Assembly: GCF_963082655.1 (NCBI RefSeq)
Contig: NC_081553.1
Span: forward strand, 16,024,643-16,088,642
Reading direction: 5' to 3'
DNA length: 64,000 nucleotides
From: Stomoxys calcitrans
Lineage: Eukaryota > Arthropoda > Insecta > Diptera > Muscidae
In this document: in pieces, positions 45,500 to 56,548 of the stretch
Position numbering within the stretch: position 1 is the stretch's first letter
Layout of the letters: every line of letters starts with the position of its first letter
Program-made: the position numbers and the translations under genes
The notes under the pieces: generated by a model
What the model was told of the DNA's origin: nothing
Databases searched by the model: none
What the model saw: the letters and a program-made list of their open reading frames with translations, nothing else

Positions 45500-46495
45500 C
45501 AAGTTAAAGCGGATATCAGATTCGTGCTCTACTCCCATTTATACCCCATATTTCCATAGTCAGCAAACATAACCGAATTGGAGGGGTGTTTTGGAGGATG
45601 GGGCGGTCACTCAATGACTTGTCTTTGAAAACATATATCAGATTCGTGTTCTACTCTAATGGCCCCATAGACACTTTTTCCCGAATATTCATATCAGATT
45701 CGTGCTTTACTCCCACAGACCTTTCATTAGAGCCCCATATTACTATGGTCCTAAATTTGTTCTCCTTGGGGGATGTTTTTGGGGAGGGCCGGCCCCCCAA
45801 ACTCTTAGTCCCACATTTGTATATCAGATTCGTATTCTACACTCAAATACCTTTTATTTAAGCCCCATATTACCGTGGTCAGTAAATAAATACTGTTTTG
45901 GAGGTGTTATGGAAAAGAGGTGGACCTCCACAAACTTGGTTCCACATTTTGGATATCAGATTAGATTCTACTCACAAATACCTTTAATTTGAGTCCCATA
46001 TTGCCCGGGTCGATAAATATGTCCAATTTAAGGGTGTTTTGTGGTTGGGGTGGTGGACACTTGGTCCCACATTTGGATATCAGATTCTTATTCTACTAGC
46101 TAATACCTTTCATTTGAGTCCCATATTGTCGTGATTGGTCTATGAATATATTTGGTGGGTTTTGGGGGCGAAGCGGCCCCCCTAGGTACCCCATCCGAAA
46201 TTTTGATACCAAATTTTTGTTTTTAAGTTACTAGAAGAGAGCACACAAAATTTCGCTAAAATCGCACCACCCATCTCCGAGATCTGGCGTCTCTGAAAAT
46301 AAGGATAAGGGTGAGGGGCAGCCGCCCTTCAGATATCAAAAAATGTAGTACCCTATTTTCATTCTGGGATTAATTTGCGCCATCTGTGAGAATTTGAAGA
46401 AAATCGGTTCAGCCGTTTTTGAGTCTATAAGGAAAACACAAAGAAACAAACCGACAAACAAACCCAAATTGATTTTTATATATAAAAAAGAAGAT
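45500..46495 (-). repeat. Family 3 element, minus orientation, partial
   Basis: Several units with 'gatatcagattcgtg', 'cccatattac', 'gggtgttttg', then the head section in inverse ('ctccgagatctggcg', 'aaaatgtagtaccctattttc', 'caaacaaacccaaattg', 'atttttatatataaaa'). A family 2 terminus 'ttacaaacggaatgac...cctatggtggtggg' follows at 46500-46575. Confidence 0.75.
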
Positions 46496-46579
46496 ATGGG
46501 ATCTTAGACGAATATGTCGAGGTGTTACAAACGGAATGACTAGATTGGGATACCACCATCCTATGGTGGTGGGTATAAA

Positions 46580-47510
46580 AAGTAGTAGGAATTAAATGAT
46601 GAGTTTTAAAGGGCTTTGGGGTGTTGCGTTCTCCCTGACACTTGGCTTTTATATCAAACCAGCTGATACAATGAGCTTCGGTACACCCTAATAAAGGATT
46701 TCTAAAAAAAAAATAATTTCTTAATATTTTGAAACCTGCTCCCAGATTTTTTTACATCCACATTTCAGAACTACATGACACCCAAAATTTGGGCCTCAAT
46801 GGCCACTTTGACCAAAGCTATTGTCTGTTACGCATACAACCTAAAAACAAAAATAGCTAGAAACACACACAAAAATAGCTAGAAACACACACATATACAA
46901 TAGAGTGAGAGATGCCCGAACATTATAGTAATGTGTGAATGGGGATGTTTTTTTTTCAATTTGGTCGTTGGGCATTATTTTCAAACTAGCAAATAACCAT
47001 CACTCAGGTGAGTGTCATATGAAGCCAAAGCAAGCAGAGGTATGAGATATCAAGTGTTGTTAAGAGGCATAGATATGCTCCGATGTTTTTTGCACTTGCT
47101 TTTTATGTTTGGGTGAGAATTCCTTTTACCAATGACTGTCTCCGTCTGTTCAAAAGTGACAGACTTACTTCCATTTTATTCTTATCCAAGCCATTACAAA
47201 GGCCGCAAATTAATTTAAGCTCTCAAAACTTTGAACGGTAGCTGTGTGTGTGTGAATAGAACAGTTGTGGTCAACGTGAACAGTCGTGAGTATTGCTCAA
47301 TATGTAAAATCATCCAGCAATCATTCTATGCTCATCAGCCTAAACACTTACAATAGCTCAACGAATTAAAAACAGCATTTTATGTTTTAGTCGTTGAGAG
47401 TCGTAGGAGTCAACAATGATTGCTGGTAAAAAGGGTGAGCTTGCCATTCGCAGTGTGTCAATAGTGTGCACTTGTTTTTAAGTTGGTTTGCTGCTATTCT
47501 CTGATCCACA
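46580..47510. other. Unique DNA
   Basis: Contains a short tandem copy of 'aaaaatagctagaaacacacac' near 46850-46890 and nothing else I recognise. Confidence 0.4.
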
Positions 47511-47513
47511 TCC

Positions 47514-47590
47514 TCATAAATGTCGTCAGCATTAGGAGAGGATAAACACCGCTGAAAATAGCGTACGATGTTCTCGCCAGGATTCAAAAA
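47514..47590 (-). mobile_element. SINE-1 remnant, minus strand
   Basis: The inverse of the SINE segment from the B box to 'cctaatgctg': gtcagcattaggagagg, caccgctgaaaat and ttctcgccaggattc are in order. Confidence 0.7.
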
Positions 47591-48050
47591 GCTATCACAT
47601 GGGACAAAACATTTTGAAGGATCCACATGTCCCTCCTGCTTGTTTGAGAACATTTTACTCTATTACCAAATAACCCTTCATTGAAGTACTATTTTGCCCA
47701 CATGTCCGTTTAAGGTTGTAATGAAGTGGCCAGCCCTCATAAGCATTTCATTTGTCCCGTTTGCCCTAGATAACCCTTTGGGAGTTCGATATGGCGACCC
47801 CTCGATATTGGTCCCAAACTTGAGAATTGTATATGATGCTCTCGCCAGGATTCAAAAAGCTATCACATGGGGCACAACATTTTAAGGATCCGCAGGTCCT
47901 TCTTTCATGTTTGAGAGGAAACATTTTACTCTACTACCAAAGAACCTTTCATTGAAGTATTATTTTGCCCACATGTCCGTTTGAGGATGGCCAGCCCTCA
48001 TAGGCATTTCATTTGTCCCGGTTGCGCTAGATATCCCTTTGGTGTAATGG
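47570..48050 (+). repeat. Tandem duplication with 265-bp period
   Basis: 'atgctctcgccaggattc...aaaagctatcacatgg', 'aacattttactctattacc' and 'ttttgcccacatgtccgttt' recur in order from about 47568 and 47834. The duplicated unit includes the inner edge of the SINE remnant, so duplication followed SINE insertion. Confidence 0.75.
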
Positions 48051-48089
48051 GGGGGTCGGTTCGCCAGACACTAGGACCAAAATAATTAT

Positions 48090-48402
48090 ATGAATTTGAT
48101 CCCTACTGTTAATGACCTTTTATTTGAGTTTCATATTGCCGAGATCTACGTGTCCACTTGAAGGGTGTTTTGGAGCCTCAATAGGGCACAATTCTTATCC
48201 GATTTGAGTGTAATTTTGTATGAAATGTTTTGTTATGGCTTCCAAATATGGTCTGATATAGCTCCTATATAATTTTTATTCGATTTGGCTTAAATTTCCA
48301 AACCAAGTATGGTCCAATCGGTCAATAGATGACAAATTCAATCCATGGTGGAAGGAGTATAAGATTCGGCCCGGCCGAACTCAGCTCGGTTTTACTTGTT
48401 AG
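48090..48402 (+). repeat. Mixed family 3/family 2 fragment
   Basis: Starts with family 3 words, then 'tagggcacaattcttatccg', and ends with the family 2 terminus ttcggcccggccgaa plus TTTTACTTGTTAG near 48400. Confidence 0.7.
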
Positions 48403-48404
48403 TA

Positions 48405-49255
48405 CTATGGTGCGAGGCCGTTGTTGCATCCATGTGCTCTACCAGGCTTAAGAAACCTCATTATATTCAGCTTGCACAATACATATAGCAAGAACCCTTC
48501 ATAGCCATGCCCCCTCACTTTTTTTTAATCTTCCTAATGTTGATCTCTTGTGTGACCTTGGAGACAATTTCAAGTTTTAATTTAAGATACCACTTAGATA
48601 TGTGGGCATTTTTAATTTATTTCCCAAGCAGCTCTCATTTGTTATTAAATCCATGACCACTACCTTCACTTCATGTCAATCAATCTATGCACAATTTTTA
48701 TGTGGCATGAGCAGTATGGGGCACAGTGTCTTTTTGCTGTAATGATGACGTATAGACGGCCCACAAAACGTTGATGCAGACTGCAGCTTATAGTAGCCCC
48801 ACATTCATCAGCTCATTCATACATGGTGGGTCGAGCAGTCAGTCGATATTTGTGTGCCTCTCTCTTGTGTCCATTAGATGGACAAATTTGATTATAATTC
48901 ACATTTGCTCCATTATGTCCATTGCGAGTTTATTATCCATTTTTATTTTGTTCAATGGCACTTATCGTCAATTGCATCTAAGACAGGGGAGACCTTGAAA
49001 ACATTGGCACATAAGTATCTCTATGCTTCTCTCTGTCACAGAGACAAGTTCTGCCCTCTGTCACCATTGGCCACTGTTCACATGCAGTAGATGAATGCTT
49101 GAATGGTTCGTTGCAGATCAACCTTTGAAAATGGAATATGCAAATCGTTGCATCAATTAGAGACACACAAAGATAAAAATGTGCTCATTCACAATTAAAT
49201 AAAAATCCAGAACTTGCAGAATTGCCTTCAAATCAAGAAATGTAGTGGAACACTT
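48405..49255. other. Unique DNA
   Basis: No supported gene. The ORFs at 48771, 48878 and 48978 overlap one another on both strands without recognisable features. Confidence 0.4.
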
Positions 49256-49259
49256 GTTG

Positions 49260-49985
49260 TACCAATGGAATAAGATTGCGCCCTAGAGAGGCACAGCCAA
49301 GTTTTGTTTAAACAAAACACTTCATGCAAAATGTCAGCAAAATCGGGTAATAATTGCGCCCTCTAGCGGCTTAAGAAGTCAAGATCCAAGATCGGTTTAT
49401 AAATCGACTTGGTCCATACTTAACATAGTTGCTGAAAGTTTAATCAAAACACTTCTTACAAAATGTCAGCCAAATCAGGTAATAATTGCGCCCTCTAGAG
49501 GCTCGAGAAGTCAAGATTCGAGATCGGTTTTATGGGAGCTATATCAGCTAATGAACCGATTTGGACCATACTTGGCAGAGTTTTTGAAAGTTAAATCACA
49601 ACACTTCATGTAAAATGTCAGTCAAATCGGGAAATAACTGCGCCCTCTAACGGTTCAAGAAGTCACCATCCGAGATCAGTTTAAAAATCGATTTGGTCCA
49701 TTCTTAACATAGTTGCTGAAAGTTAAAACAAAACACTTCATCCAAAATGTGAATCAAATCGGATAATAATTGCTCCCTCTAGTGGCTCAAGAAGTCAAAA
49801 TCCAAAATCGGTTTATATGGGAGCTATATCAGCTAATGAACCCATTTGGGCCATACTTCGCACAGTTGTTGAAAGTTAAATCAAAACACTTTATGCAAAA
49901 TGTCAGCCAAATCGGATAATAATTGCGCCATCTAGCGGTTCAAGAAGTCAAAATTCGAGATCGGTTTATAAGGCAGCTTTATCCA
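49260..49985 (-). repeat. Family 2 tandem array
   Basis: 'agaagtc' falls at 49374, 49506, 49658, 49790 and 49943. Intervals alternate 132, 152, 132 and 153 bp because every second unit lacks about 20 bp around 'gggagctatatcagctaatg'. This is a higher-order (two-unit) repeat. Confidence 0.85.
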
Positions 49986-49989
49986 CTTC

Positions 49990-50560
49990 TGGGGTTCCAA
50001 CAGTAGGCCCACCTCTAACTTCAATCCACTTCCCCATAGCCTTAAATCTCTTATACACATGTGCTGCCTCATATATTATTTGTATGTCTATGGGTCTGAT
50101 GTTCGGAATCGCCTCTTGTGCCCTAGTCGCCATGGTGCTATAGCTTCACATATGTCAAGACAACATGAACTTGGGGCCTGTTGTTATGTTTTAACCTTGC
50201 TCTTCCTCTCTACCATGCTAACGATGAGTATCTCAGTATCGGCTTGACCACACTTTCGTAGAGCTAGTAGACCATCTTCGAATTCAGTCTCAACATGGTG
50301 GTTCTTCCAGTTCCATTCCATGTCCCAGATTACTTCTGGGTATTAAACTACAACCGATTTTGAGATTGTTTCATCCAAGAAGAATAAGTACTCCCGTTGA
50401 CCTATGTTCGTCTTTCTAGTGCAGTAGCAGTTCTCTTTTTTTCCAGGTTTAAAGTTGAAACCCCTTGGATAGGTACTCATATTGACCTATGTTCGTCTTT
50501 CTAGTGAACAGGCAGATGTCTTTTTTCCTATGTTTGACGTTGAGTCCCCTTGCTCTAATA
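49990..50560 (-). pseudogene. LINE ORF2 fragment, minus strand
   Basis: Translates in pieces into the same C-terminal RT region as 31413-31826 (minus-strand words VATRAQEAIPNIRPIDIQI and a degraded VVWW-like region). It sits inside a family 2 array, which resumes at about 50565. A 60-bp stretch near 50390-50450 ('gacctatgttcgtctttctagtg') is duplicated near 50480. Confidence 0.6.
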
Positions 50561-50564
50561 ATTG

Positions 50565-51525
50565 CGCTCTCTAGTGGCTCAAGAAGTCAAAATCCGAGAT
50601 TGGTTTATATGGGAGCAATATCAACTAGTTAACCGATTTGGACCATACTTCGATCAGTTGTAGAAAGTTAAAACAAAACACTTCAGGCAAACTGTCAGCC
50701 AAATCAAGAAATAATTCCGCCCTCTAGCGGCTCAAGAAGTCAAAATCCAAGATCGGTTTATATGGGAGCTATATCAGCTAATGAACCGATTTTGGCGCAG
50801 TTGTCGAAAGTTAAAACAAAACACTTCACCCAAAATGTGAGCCAAATCGGATAATAATTGCTCCCTCTAGTGGCTATATCAGGTTATGAACCGATTTGGA
50901 CCTTACTTAGCACAATTGTTGGAAGTCATAACAAAATGCTTCGTGCAAAATTTCTCCCAAATCGGATATAAATTGCACCCTCTAGTTACTCAAGAAGTCA
51001 AGATACAAGATCGGTTAATGTGGCAGCTATATCAAAACATGGACCGATATGGCCCATTTACAATCGTAATCGATCTACACTAATAAGAAGTATTTATGCA
51101 AAATTTCAAGGGCCTATCTTTACTCCTTCGAAAGTTACGACGGATGGACATGGTTAGATCGTCTTAAAATGTGATGACGATCAAGAGTACATATATTGGG
51201 TTGCCCAAAAAGTAATTACGGATTTTTTAAAAGAAAGTAAATGCATTTTTAATAAAACTTAGAATGAACTTTAATCAAAAATACTTTTTTTACACTTTTT
51301 TTCTAAAACAAGCTAAAAGTAACAGCTGATAACTGACAGAAGAAAGAATGCAATTACAGAGTCACAAGCTGTGAAAAAATTTGTCAACGCCGACTATATG
51401 AAAAATCCGCAACTACTTTTTGGGCAACCCAATACTTTTTGGAAACTTAAAAGAAGATTTTGGGGTGTTACAAACGGAATGACGAAATTAGGATACACCC
51501 ATCCTATGGTGAAGAGTATAAAAAT
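50565..51525 (-). repeat. Family 2 element, terminal part, split by a MITE
   Basis: Units continue to 51060, then the terminus ('gtaatcgatctacac', 'cttactccttcgaaagtta', 'gatcaagagtacatata'). The MITE interrupts at 51196-51432, and the end 'ggtgttacaaacggaatgacg' follows to about 51525. Confidence 0.8.
51196..51432 (-). mobile_element. mariner-derived MITE, copy 4
   Basis: 237 bp flanked by TA (51194-51195, 51433-51434), with the same terminal repeats as copy 1, inserted in the A/T-rich terminus of a family 2 element. Confidence 0.95.
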
Positions 51526-51624
51526 AAACCCTCAATTTGCTAACCCGTACCCTCATACCGAGTGCCTCGATACAAAAAAGGTCGAGAGGAATCTGTAGAT
51601 CAACACAAGTCATATAGGCCGATC

Positions 51625-51790
51625 TCCCTTCCTACATTGGCCTAAACTATACGCAGTGATTAAGCCATACCAGAATGCTATTCTACGAACCGCGATAGAT
51701 TGTCTTCTAAGATTTTATTTGGACCACCTTCATCGCGAGACAATGAAATTTTGTTCTTTTAGGGAAGCAATTTGTATGACTCTCCTTCAA
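51625..51790 (+). pseudogene. LINE ORF2 fragment, plus strand
   Basis: Encodes YQNAILRTAIDCLL and HLHRETMKF, a segment following the RT domain of the LINE family also seen at 57650-58840. Only about 55 codons remain. Confidence 0.6.
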
Positions 51791-52555
51791 TTGAGAAGAA
51801 AAAAGCACACAATGTTTTCCATATGCAAAAAACACGACACCAGACTTTATGGGCCACACCACTGACACACTGAACCACTAACTGTTGGCTATCCATTGAC
51901 TGCATAGCTACATTGAGTGAATGACTAGAGTGACAAAAACTGCCGAAGGCTTGAAATTGCAATTTTTCAATTGAGCATAATTGAATGTAGGAACCAATAA
52001 ATGGGATAGAGTCAACCTATCTATCCGTTCAACAAGCAAGCAACCAACCAACTCTGCAGACCAGACACTTAGGCGAACGCAGAACAGACAGACAGATAGA
52101 CAAAGTATGTACAAGCATCGAGTAGTAATCAAATGGTCTTTTGTTGCGTTAAACTTTGCTTGCTCCTGTTGACTGGTCCTGGGAGTTTTTGTTTTGTAGC
52201 TCTTATGGAAGCGATCACATTTTTCATTTGGCAATCCAACAAATGTGTCTCATTTACATATGTATTTGTATGTGTATATGTACATTGAACCCTGTCAGCC
52301 ATGTTGGCATGGTGTGTTAGCAGCAAATTGCATTTGGTTTTATTGAATTATTGAAAATGAATTCAATAAATAAATTAAAATTTATTACCGGCAGAGGTGA
52401 AAAGCTTGTGATGGAACGATGGCTCATTCCATCATCGCAGAGATTCATAGTTTTTAACATCCAACACTATAACAAGGAAAATGTACATACACCAATCTGG
52501 TAACTACGATTGTAGCAGCTCGTAAGGCCTGGGCGGAGGACGTGGGCAAGGCCCA
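51791..52555. other. Unique DNA
   Basis: No supported gene or repeat. Confidence 0.4.
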
Positions 52556-52562
52556 GACTTGG

Positions 52563-53710
52563 GTTGTTGTTGTAGCAGTTTGTTGTGTTCTATCTTTCGT
52601 CTGCTTGATTCTGTTGAGTGTCAAGACCTAGGAACTCTGCGACTAAGATGGGGTGCGTCCACAGGAATCTGGGTCGGAGTCGGATGGGTCTGGGTCTGAG
52701 TGAAGTGGGTCTGGGCAGTTAAACAGGTGACATGTATCGTGCGGTCCCTGATTACAACATCGGGACATACATCTTGCACGTCGGCATCAATCCTTGCTCT
52801 GTAGGAGTTGAGGCGGCTGCATTTGACGGAACGTAATTAAGCCAGAACTACTCTAGTTTGCCGCTTGATCTAGAGGTTCTCTCTTGTAGCGCTCAACCTC
52901 ACGCTCTAGATCATGTAGATCTACCTCAAGGCTTCTGGGCGGTGGATATCTATCCACAAGATGATGATTTGGATGGTCTCTGCGATAACAGCCCAAAAGG
53001 TATTGCTTAGACAGCATATAGTTATGTCTTCGCACAGGTGGTCCACATGAGAACTGAGGAGACAGCCCGTCGCAGTTCGGAGGGCGGCATTCTGACAGAT
53101 CTGAATATTATTCCACTGAGTGTCACAAAGCTAACGTGATCACACTGGCGCTGCATAACTTACCACAGATCGGCCAATTGCTTTGTACGTCAACAAGGCC
53201 AACAAGGTTTCAGTTTGCTGTTTAGTTGCAAAAATGATACACTTCCCGACACTGGCCTGGCAATATTGGGACCGGGATGCTGCTGTTGCGTATATTGCCG
53301 TACGGGAGAGGTCGGGGGGTTACATAGTTCGACGACGAGGACGCAGAAGGCGATGACGATGACGCTTGTGACCCACTGCTGGCTACGTTCGCACAGCACT
53401 TTGCAACATATCCAGTACGACTATACTCCCATAGTGAAGTGAGGCCAGAGCAAGATCGGAAACGTACCCACTCCATGCACCGGTTACACCTCACCGACAC
53501 CGACCGGTGATGGAGGCGGTTCTGGTATACCGAACAGAACTAGAACCCGGCACGGAGCAGAAGCATGCGGAGAAGGCACTCCGGAATGTGCCTCTCCCAT
53601 GACGAAAAAGACGAACATGTACACTGAGGTGGCAGCCCTTGAAGATGAAAGGTTCCATCGGGTTAATCCGGTACGAACAACCGGCTGCCATGGGATTGTT
53701 TTTGTAGCAA
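52563..53710 (-). pseudogene. Internally deleted LINE, minus strand
   Basis: Right to left: a Cys-rich finger region at about 53440-53500 (CNRCMEWVRFRSCSGL) preceded by a start-like MAAGCSYR at 53691 and followed by a Ser/Pro linker into the start of an endonuclease-like region (near 53200). Then, without the rest of the endonuclease and RT, the C-terminal segment LSKQYLLGCYRRDHPNHHL (about 52950-53010), and the 3' UTR ending CTACAACAACAAC at 52563. Most of ORF2 is lost. Confidence 0.7.
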
Positions 53711-53714
53711 TGTG

Positions 53715-53875
53715 TTGTGTTCTATCTTTCGTCTGTTTAGTTCTGCTGGATATCCAGATTCACAAACGCTGAAACAAAGGCGGGGTGCGTCCAAAGAGAT
53801 CTCGGACGCCTTTAAATAAACTACGGAGCTTGACAAGAATCGCTACCTCCACATACAAATGTGGCTACAACAGCA
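53715..53875 (+). mobile_element. LINE 3' end piece and SINE-2 3' end piece
   Basis: 'tttgtagcaatgtgttgtgttctatctttcgtctg' near 53700-53740 is the inverse of the LINE 3' UTR. 'ggagcttgacaagaatcgc...CCACATACAAATGTGG' and CTACAAC near 53827-53870 is the SINE-2 3' end in plus orientation, with a changed loop and intact stem. Confidence 0.55.
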
Positions 53876-53994
53876 TCAGCTTAGAAATTTCGCCGGAGAC
53901 CAATGTCTTGGACGACGAGTTTCGTCTGTTAGTTCCTTTGCCTGGGCGGGGAATTGGGCTCAATCTGGGCTTTCCGAACGGTCAGTGTCAAGCA

Positions 53995-54235
53995 AGTGGA
54001 TGTTGTTGGTGTTGTAACCACATTTTCATGTGGAGGTGGCGATCCTGGTCAAGCTCTTGTAGGTGGACAAAGGACCGATCACCGCGGGAACAGAGTTGTC
54101 ATTGGTTATTTAAAGGCGCCAATAACTCACCTTGTCATATCGAACATCATAGGCACTCAGTATTTGTGCAAGAACCGGTTCCACCCGAGCTCCCACTGAG
54201 ACTCTCCGCTCGATACCGCTGATTGTCCGCGACTG
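53995..54235 (-). mobile_element. SINE-2, 5' truncated copy
   Basis: Plus-strand reading starts at the stem-loop (CCACATTTTCATGTGG, 54018-54033) and continues through 'ttatttaaaggcgcc' to 'ctccgctcgataccgctgattgtccgcg'. The outer 5' part is missing. Confidence 0.7.
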
Positions 54236-54305
54236 CAAAATGCAAATGCAAAACGCACATATATATAGGACAGGTGGCAGTCCACTAAAGCAATGACTGG
54301 TGTAC

Positions 54306-54540
54306 TCACTGAAGCCATTGCCATCGGATTTCTAAATACGTCTGGCAATCCGAGATTATGAAGTCCGACGATCGGCCCATGGAGAAAATTATGAGATGCT
54401 CTGATCCCAACAGAAAGAGAGGTTCCCAGGATACATCATTTAACAGAACTGGTGATGGAATGGAGATGTCTGGAGAACTTCTGCCATCTTTTCTAATTCT
54501 GGTGAGAGTATCTTCATTCACCGTGCACAACATGAAGCTA
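54306..54540 (-). pseudogene. LINE endonuclease-domain fragment, minus strand
   Basis: The minus frame reads SSPDISIPSPVLLNDVSWEP, then LGSEHLIIF, resembling the final SDH strand of the apurinic-type endonuclease at the N-terminus of LINE ORF2 (here SEH). It is isolated from other ORF2 parts. Confidence 0.6.
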
Positions 54541-54825
54541 TTTATCTATTCTAACAAAACCTTATCCTGGTCGTTAGGAGAGAATGCCATAACAAAGAAT
54601 TGTAGCCGGACAATATTCGACCAATTCCAGCCATATCGCCTGAGGCACAACTTCACACAGGCTATGAATGTACGTGGCATAGCTCTATCTCAGCATTTGC
54701 AGATTTGACTGCTACTCCACACATTTCATCTCAACCAAGCTGTGGTAAACATTTCGTTACACGCATAAGTGTCCTAGATCCTTCTAAATATTACAATAAA
54801 AGAATAAATTCTTAGAAAACTTAAT

Positions 54826-54831
54826 TTTATT
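54826..54831 (-). terminator. Polyadenylation signal AATAAA
   Basis: A canonical AATAAA on the minus strand lies about 95 bases beyond the stop of the two-exon gene. Confidence 0.5.
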
Positions 54832-54924
54832 AGTTAGTAACTTTGAAACACTCTTAACTTTAAACGCTTAACAAAAACAAAAACTTAACATTTTAATTCA
54901 CACTTTAAACATTAAAAAATTAAT

Positions 54925-55767
54925 TTAAATTTTATCCTGGGATTGAGTTGAAGTCAATGGTACACCACCATCAAATTCTTCATAATTATTACTTAGAACA
55001 TCTTGAGATTGTGCGTCCTGTGTTAATACTTCGGAATCACAAATGGTCATTGATTCTGTGTTGGCATTGAACATTTGACACATAGACTTATTAAGGCCTC
55101 GCTCACGAAGTTCCTCAGAATTAACTAATGGTATTTGATCGCCCTCCCTCATATTAAGTGCCTCATAATTTAGTTGTGTTTCAACTATATTGGCATCATC
55201 ATCGAAGGGTATTTGATCAGCCTCACTCATATTTAGTGCCTCATAATTAATGTGTGTCTTAACTATATTCGCATCATCGTCCAATGTTGACATTTCAGAT
55301 TCAGCTTGGGATATAAGGAATTCACTATCAACAATTGTGGGTGTTTCAAAGTCTTCCTGTTCCTCTTCTAAGTGCTCTTCTTCCATGGGAGATTCCGCAA
55401 CTTCAAGTAATTCCATACTTTGGGAACTGCGGGAAACATTGTCATTTTCATGTTCGCGAGCATAGGCCCAACTCTCTAGCGATAGTAAATTATCCTTCTT
55501 TCGTAATATCCATTCCTGACGACGTTCTTTTTTGATTTCCTCTTCGTCATACAGCATTTTTGCTTTGTGACGATTCACCGCTTTAGCCATTAAATACCTT
55601 TGCTCCTGGGGTGGTTTATTGGCGAAACGGTTTCTCTTTTCGAAATATCTTTTATACACATACACCGGATTCCAACGGTATGCTTCTACACGACATTTTA
55701 CTTTGAGGCACAGCTCTCTTAACTCTTCATCAGTCATTGGACGTTTTATGTCTTCCTCAGTTGGTTC
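54925..55767 (-). CDS. Unknown acidic protein, exon 2 (residues 30-309, stop)
   Basis: The acceptor (cgcatag at 55768-55774, minus) opens directly into E-P-T-E-E-D-I-K-R-P, in phase 0 with exon 1. Residues of about 40-130 are basic, helical and Arg/Lys/Tyr-rich (RWNPVYVYKRYFEKRNRFAN, then ERRQEWILRKK). The C-terminal half is acidic and low in hydrophobics, with a 26-residue tandem duplication (about 192-217 and 218-243; DDDANIVKTHINYEALNM versus DDDANIVETQLNYEALNM) encoded by a clean 78-bp period at 55130/55208. There is no signal peptide or membrane segment, so a nuclear or cytosolic protein is likely. I do not recognise the family, and no function can be given. Confidence 0.75.
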   Translation of the reverse strand, partial: EPTEEDIKRPMTDEELRELCLKVKCRVEAYRWNPVYVYKRYFEKRNRFANKPPQEQRYLMAKAVNRHKAKMLYDEEEIKKERRQEWILRKKDNLLSLESWAYAREHENDNVSRSSQSMELLEVAESPMEEEHLEEEQEDFETPTIVDSEFLISQAESEMSTLDDDANIVKTHINYEALNMSEADQIPFDDDANIVETQLNYEALNMREGDQIPLVNSEELRERGLNKSMCQMFNANTESMTICDSEVLTQDAQSQDVLSNNYEEFDGGVPLTSTQSQDKI

Positions 55768-55947
55768 CTATGCGAGGTTAAAAAAAGAGAGAAAAGGATG
55801 TTAATATAAGCCACTAATGACGAAGTTGTCTGAGAAAAATTTTACTATTAATGCTACTGTTAGTTGAGAAGTGGAGCAATTAATTTTCATAGGCATTAAC
55901 TGCAAATTGCAAAATTTTTTATGAATATTCTATAGAGGAAAAGCGGG

Positions 55948-56110
55948 TATGCAAATGCAATTTTGCCCATCAACATTCCATTAGGAAAGAGGGGCAAACT
56001 TGTCACATATCAATGTCCGATTCAAGTTTAAGATCAGATGTGTACTTCTCTCGGGGATGCTTTTCTCAGACTTTAGTCCGATTCAAATTTAAGCTAAATG
56101 ATAAGGAACC
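55948..56110 (-). mobile_element. SINE-1 3' end, minus strand
   Basis: Reads 'aaatgcaattttgcccat', 'acattccattaggaa', 'ggggcaaacttgtcacatatcaatg' and 'tccgattcaagtttaag', the inverse of the SINE-1 3' end. A second short copy of 'gtccgattcaaatttaag' near 56075 suggests a small duplication. Confidence 0.75.
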
Positions 56111-56124
56111 TCCTTAGTACAGCC

Positions 56125-56385
56125 AACCTCGGAGTTATCCTCCATACGGAGTAGTGAAATGTTCGCGGACAATCAGCTGTATCGAGTGGAGACTCACAGA
56201 GAAGTCGGGCTGCTCTTTTTTAAATACTGATTGTCTATGATGCTCGATATGACAAAGCGAGTTATGGGCGTTTTTAAGTTATGTTCCCGCCCCAGTCGGT
56301 CCTAATGAAAAAACGAGTTTGCTCACTTATAAGAACTTGACGGGGATCTCCACATGCAAATATGTGCTTACTACAGCACCTGAGA
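56125..56385 (+). mobile_element. SINE-2 copy in intron
   Basis: 'ccatacggagtagtgaaatg', 'cgcggacaatcagctgtatcgagtgg' and the 3' stem CCACATGCAAATATGTG (shifted loop) are in order. The tail is eroded to ctactacagc. Confidence 0.65.
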
Positions 56386-56548
56386 GAAGACTCGCCAGCA
56401 TTATTGCGATGATAACCAGCGCTCATCTTTTTTGATGTTCGCGACCGGATTTAAAGTTGTTCGTTTAGCGTCAAAGGAGGACATGATAATCTCTAATCCA
56501 AGGTAGAGTTAGGTCTTGTGGATGTATCACGAAAGCAGGGGCAAAACT

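Noticed and set aside
53785..54222. 145-aa plus-strand ORF
   Set aside because: It runs through SINE-2 ends and unrelated pieces; no conserved protein.
55250..55535. Plus-strand ORFs opposite exon 2 of the unknown gene
   Set aside because: They are shadows of the acidic coding sequence on the minus strand.
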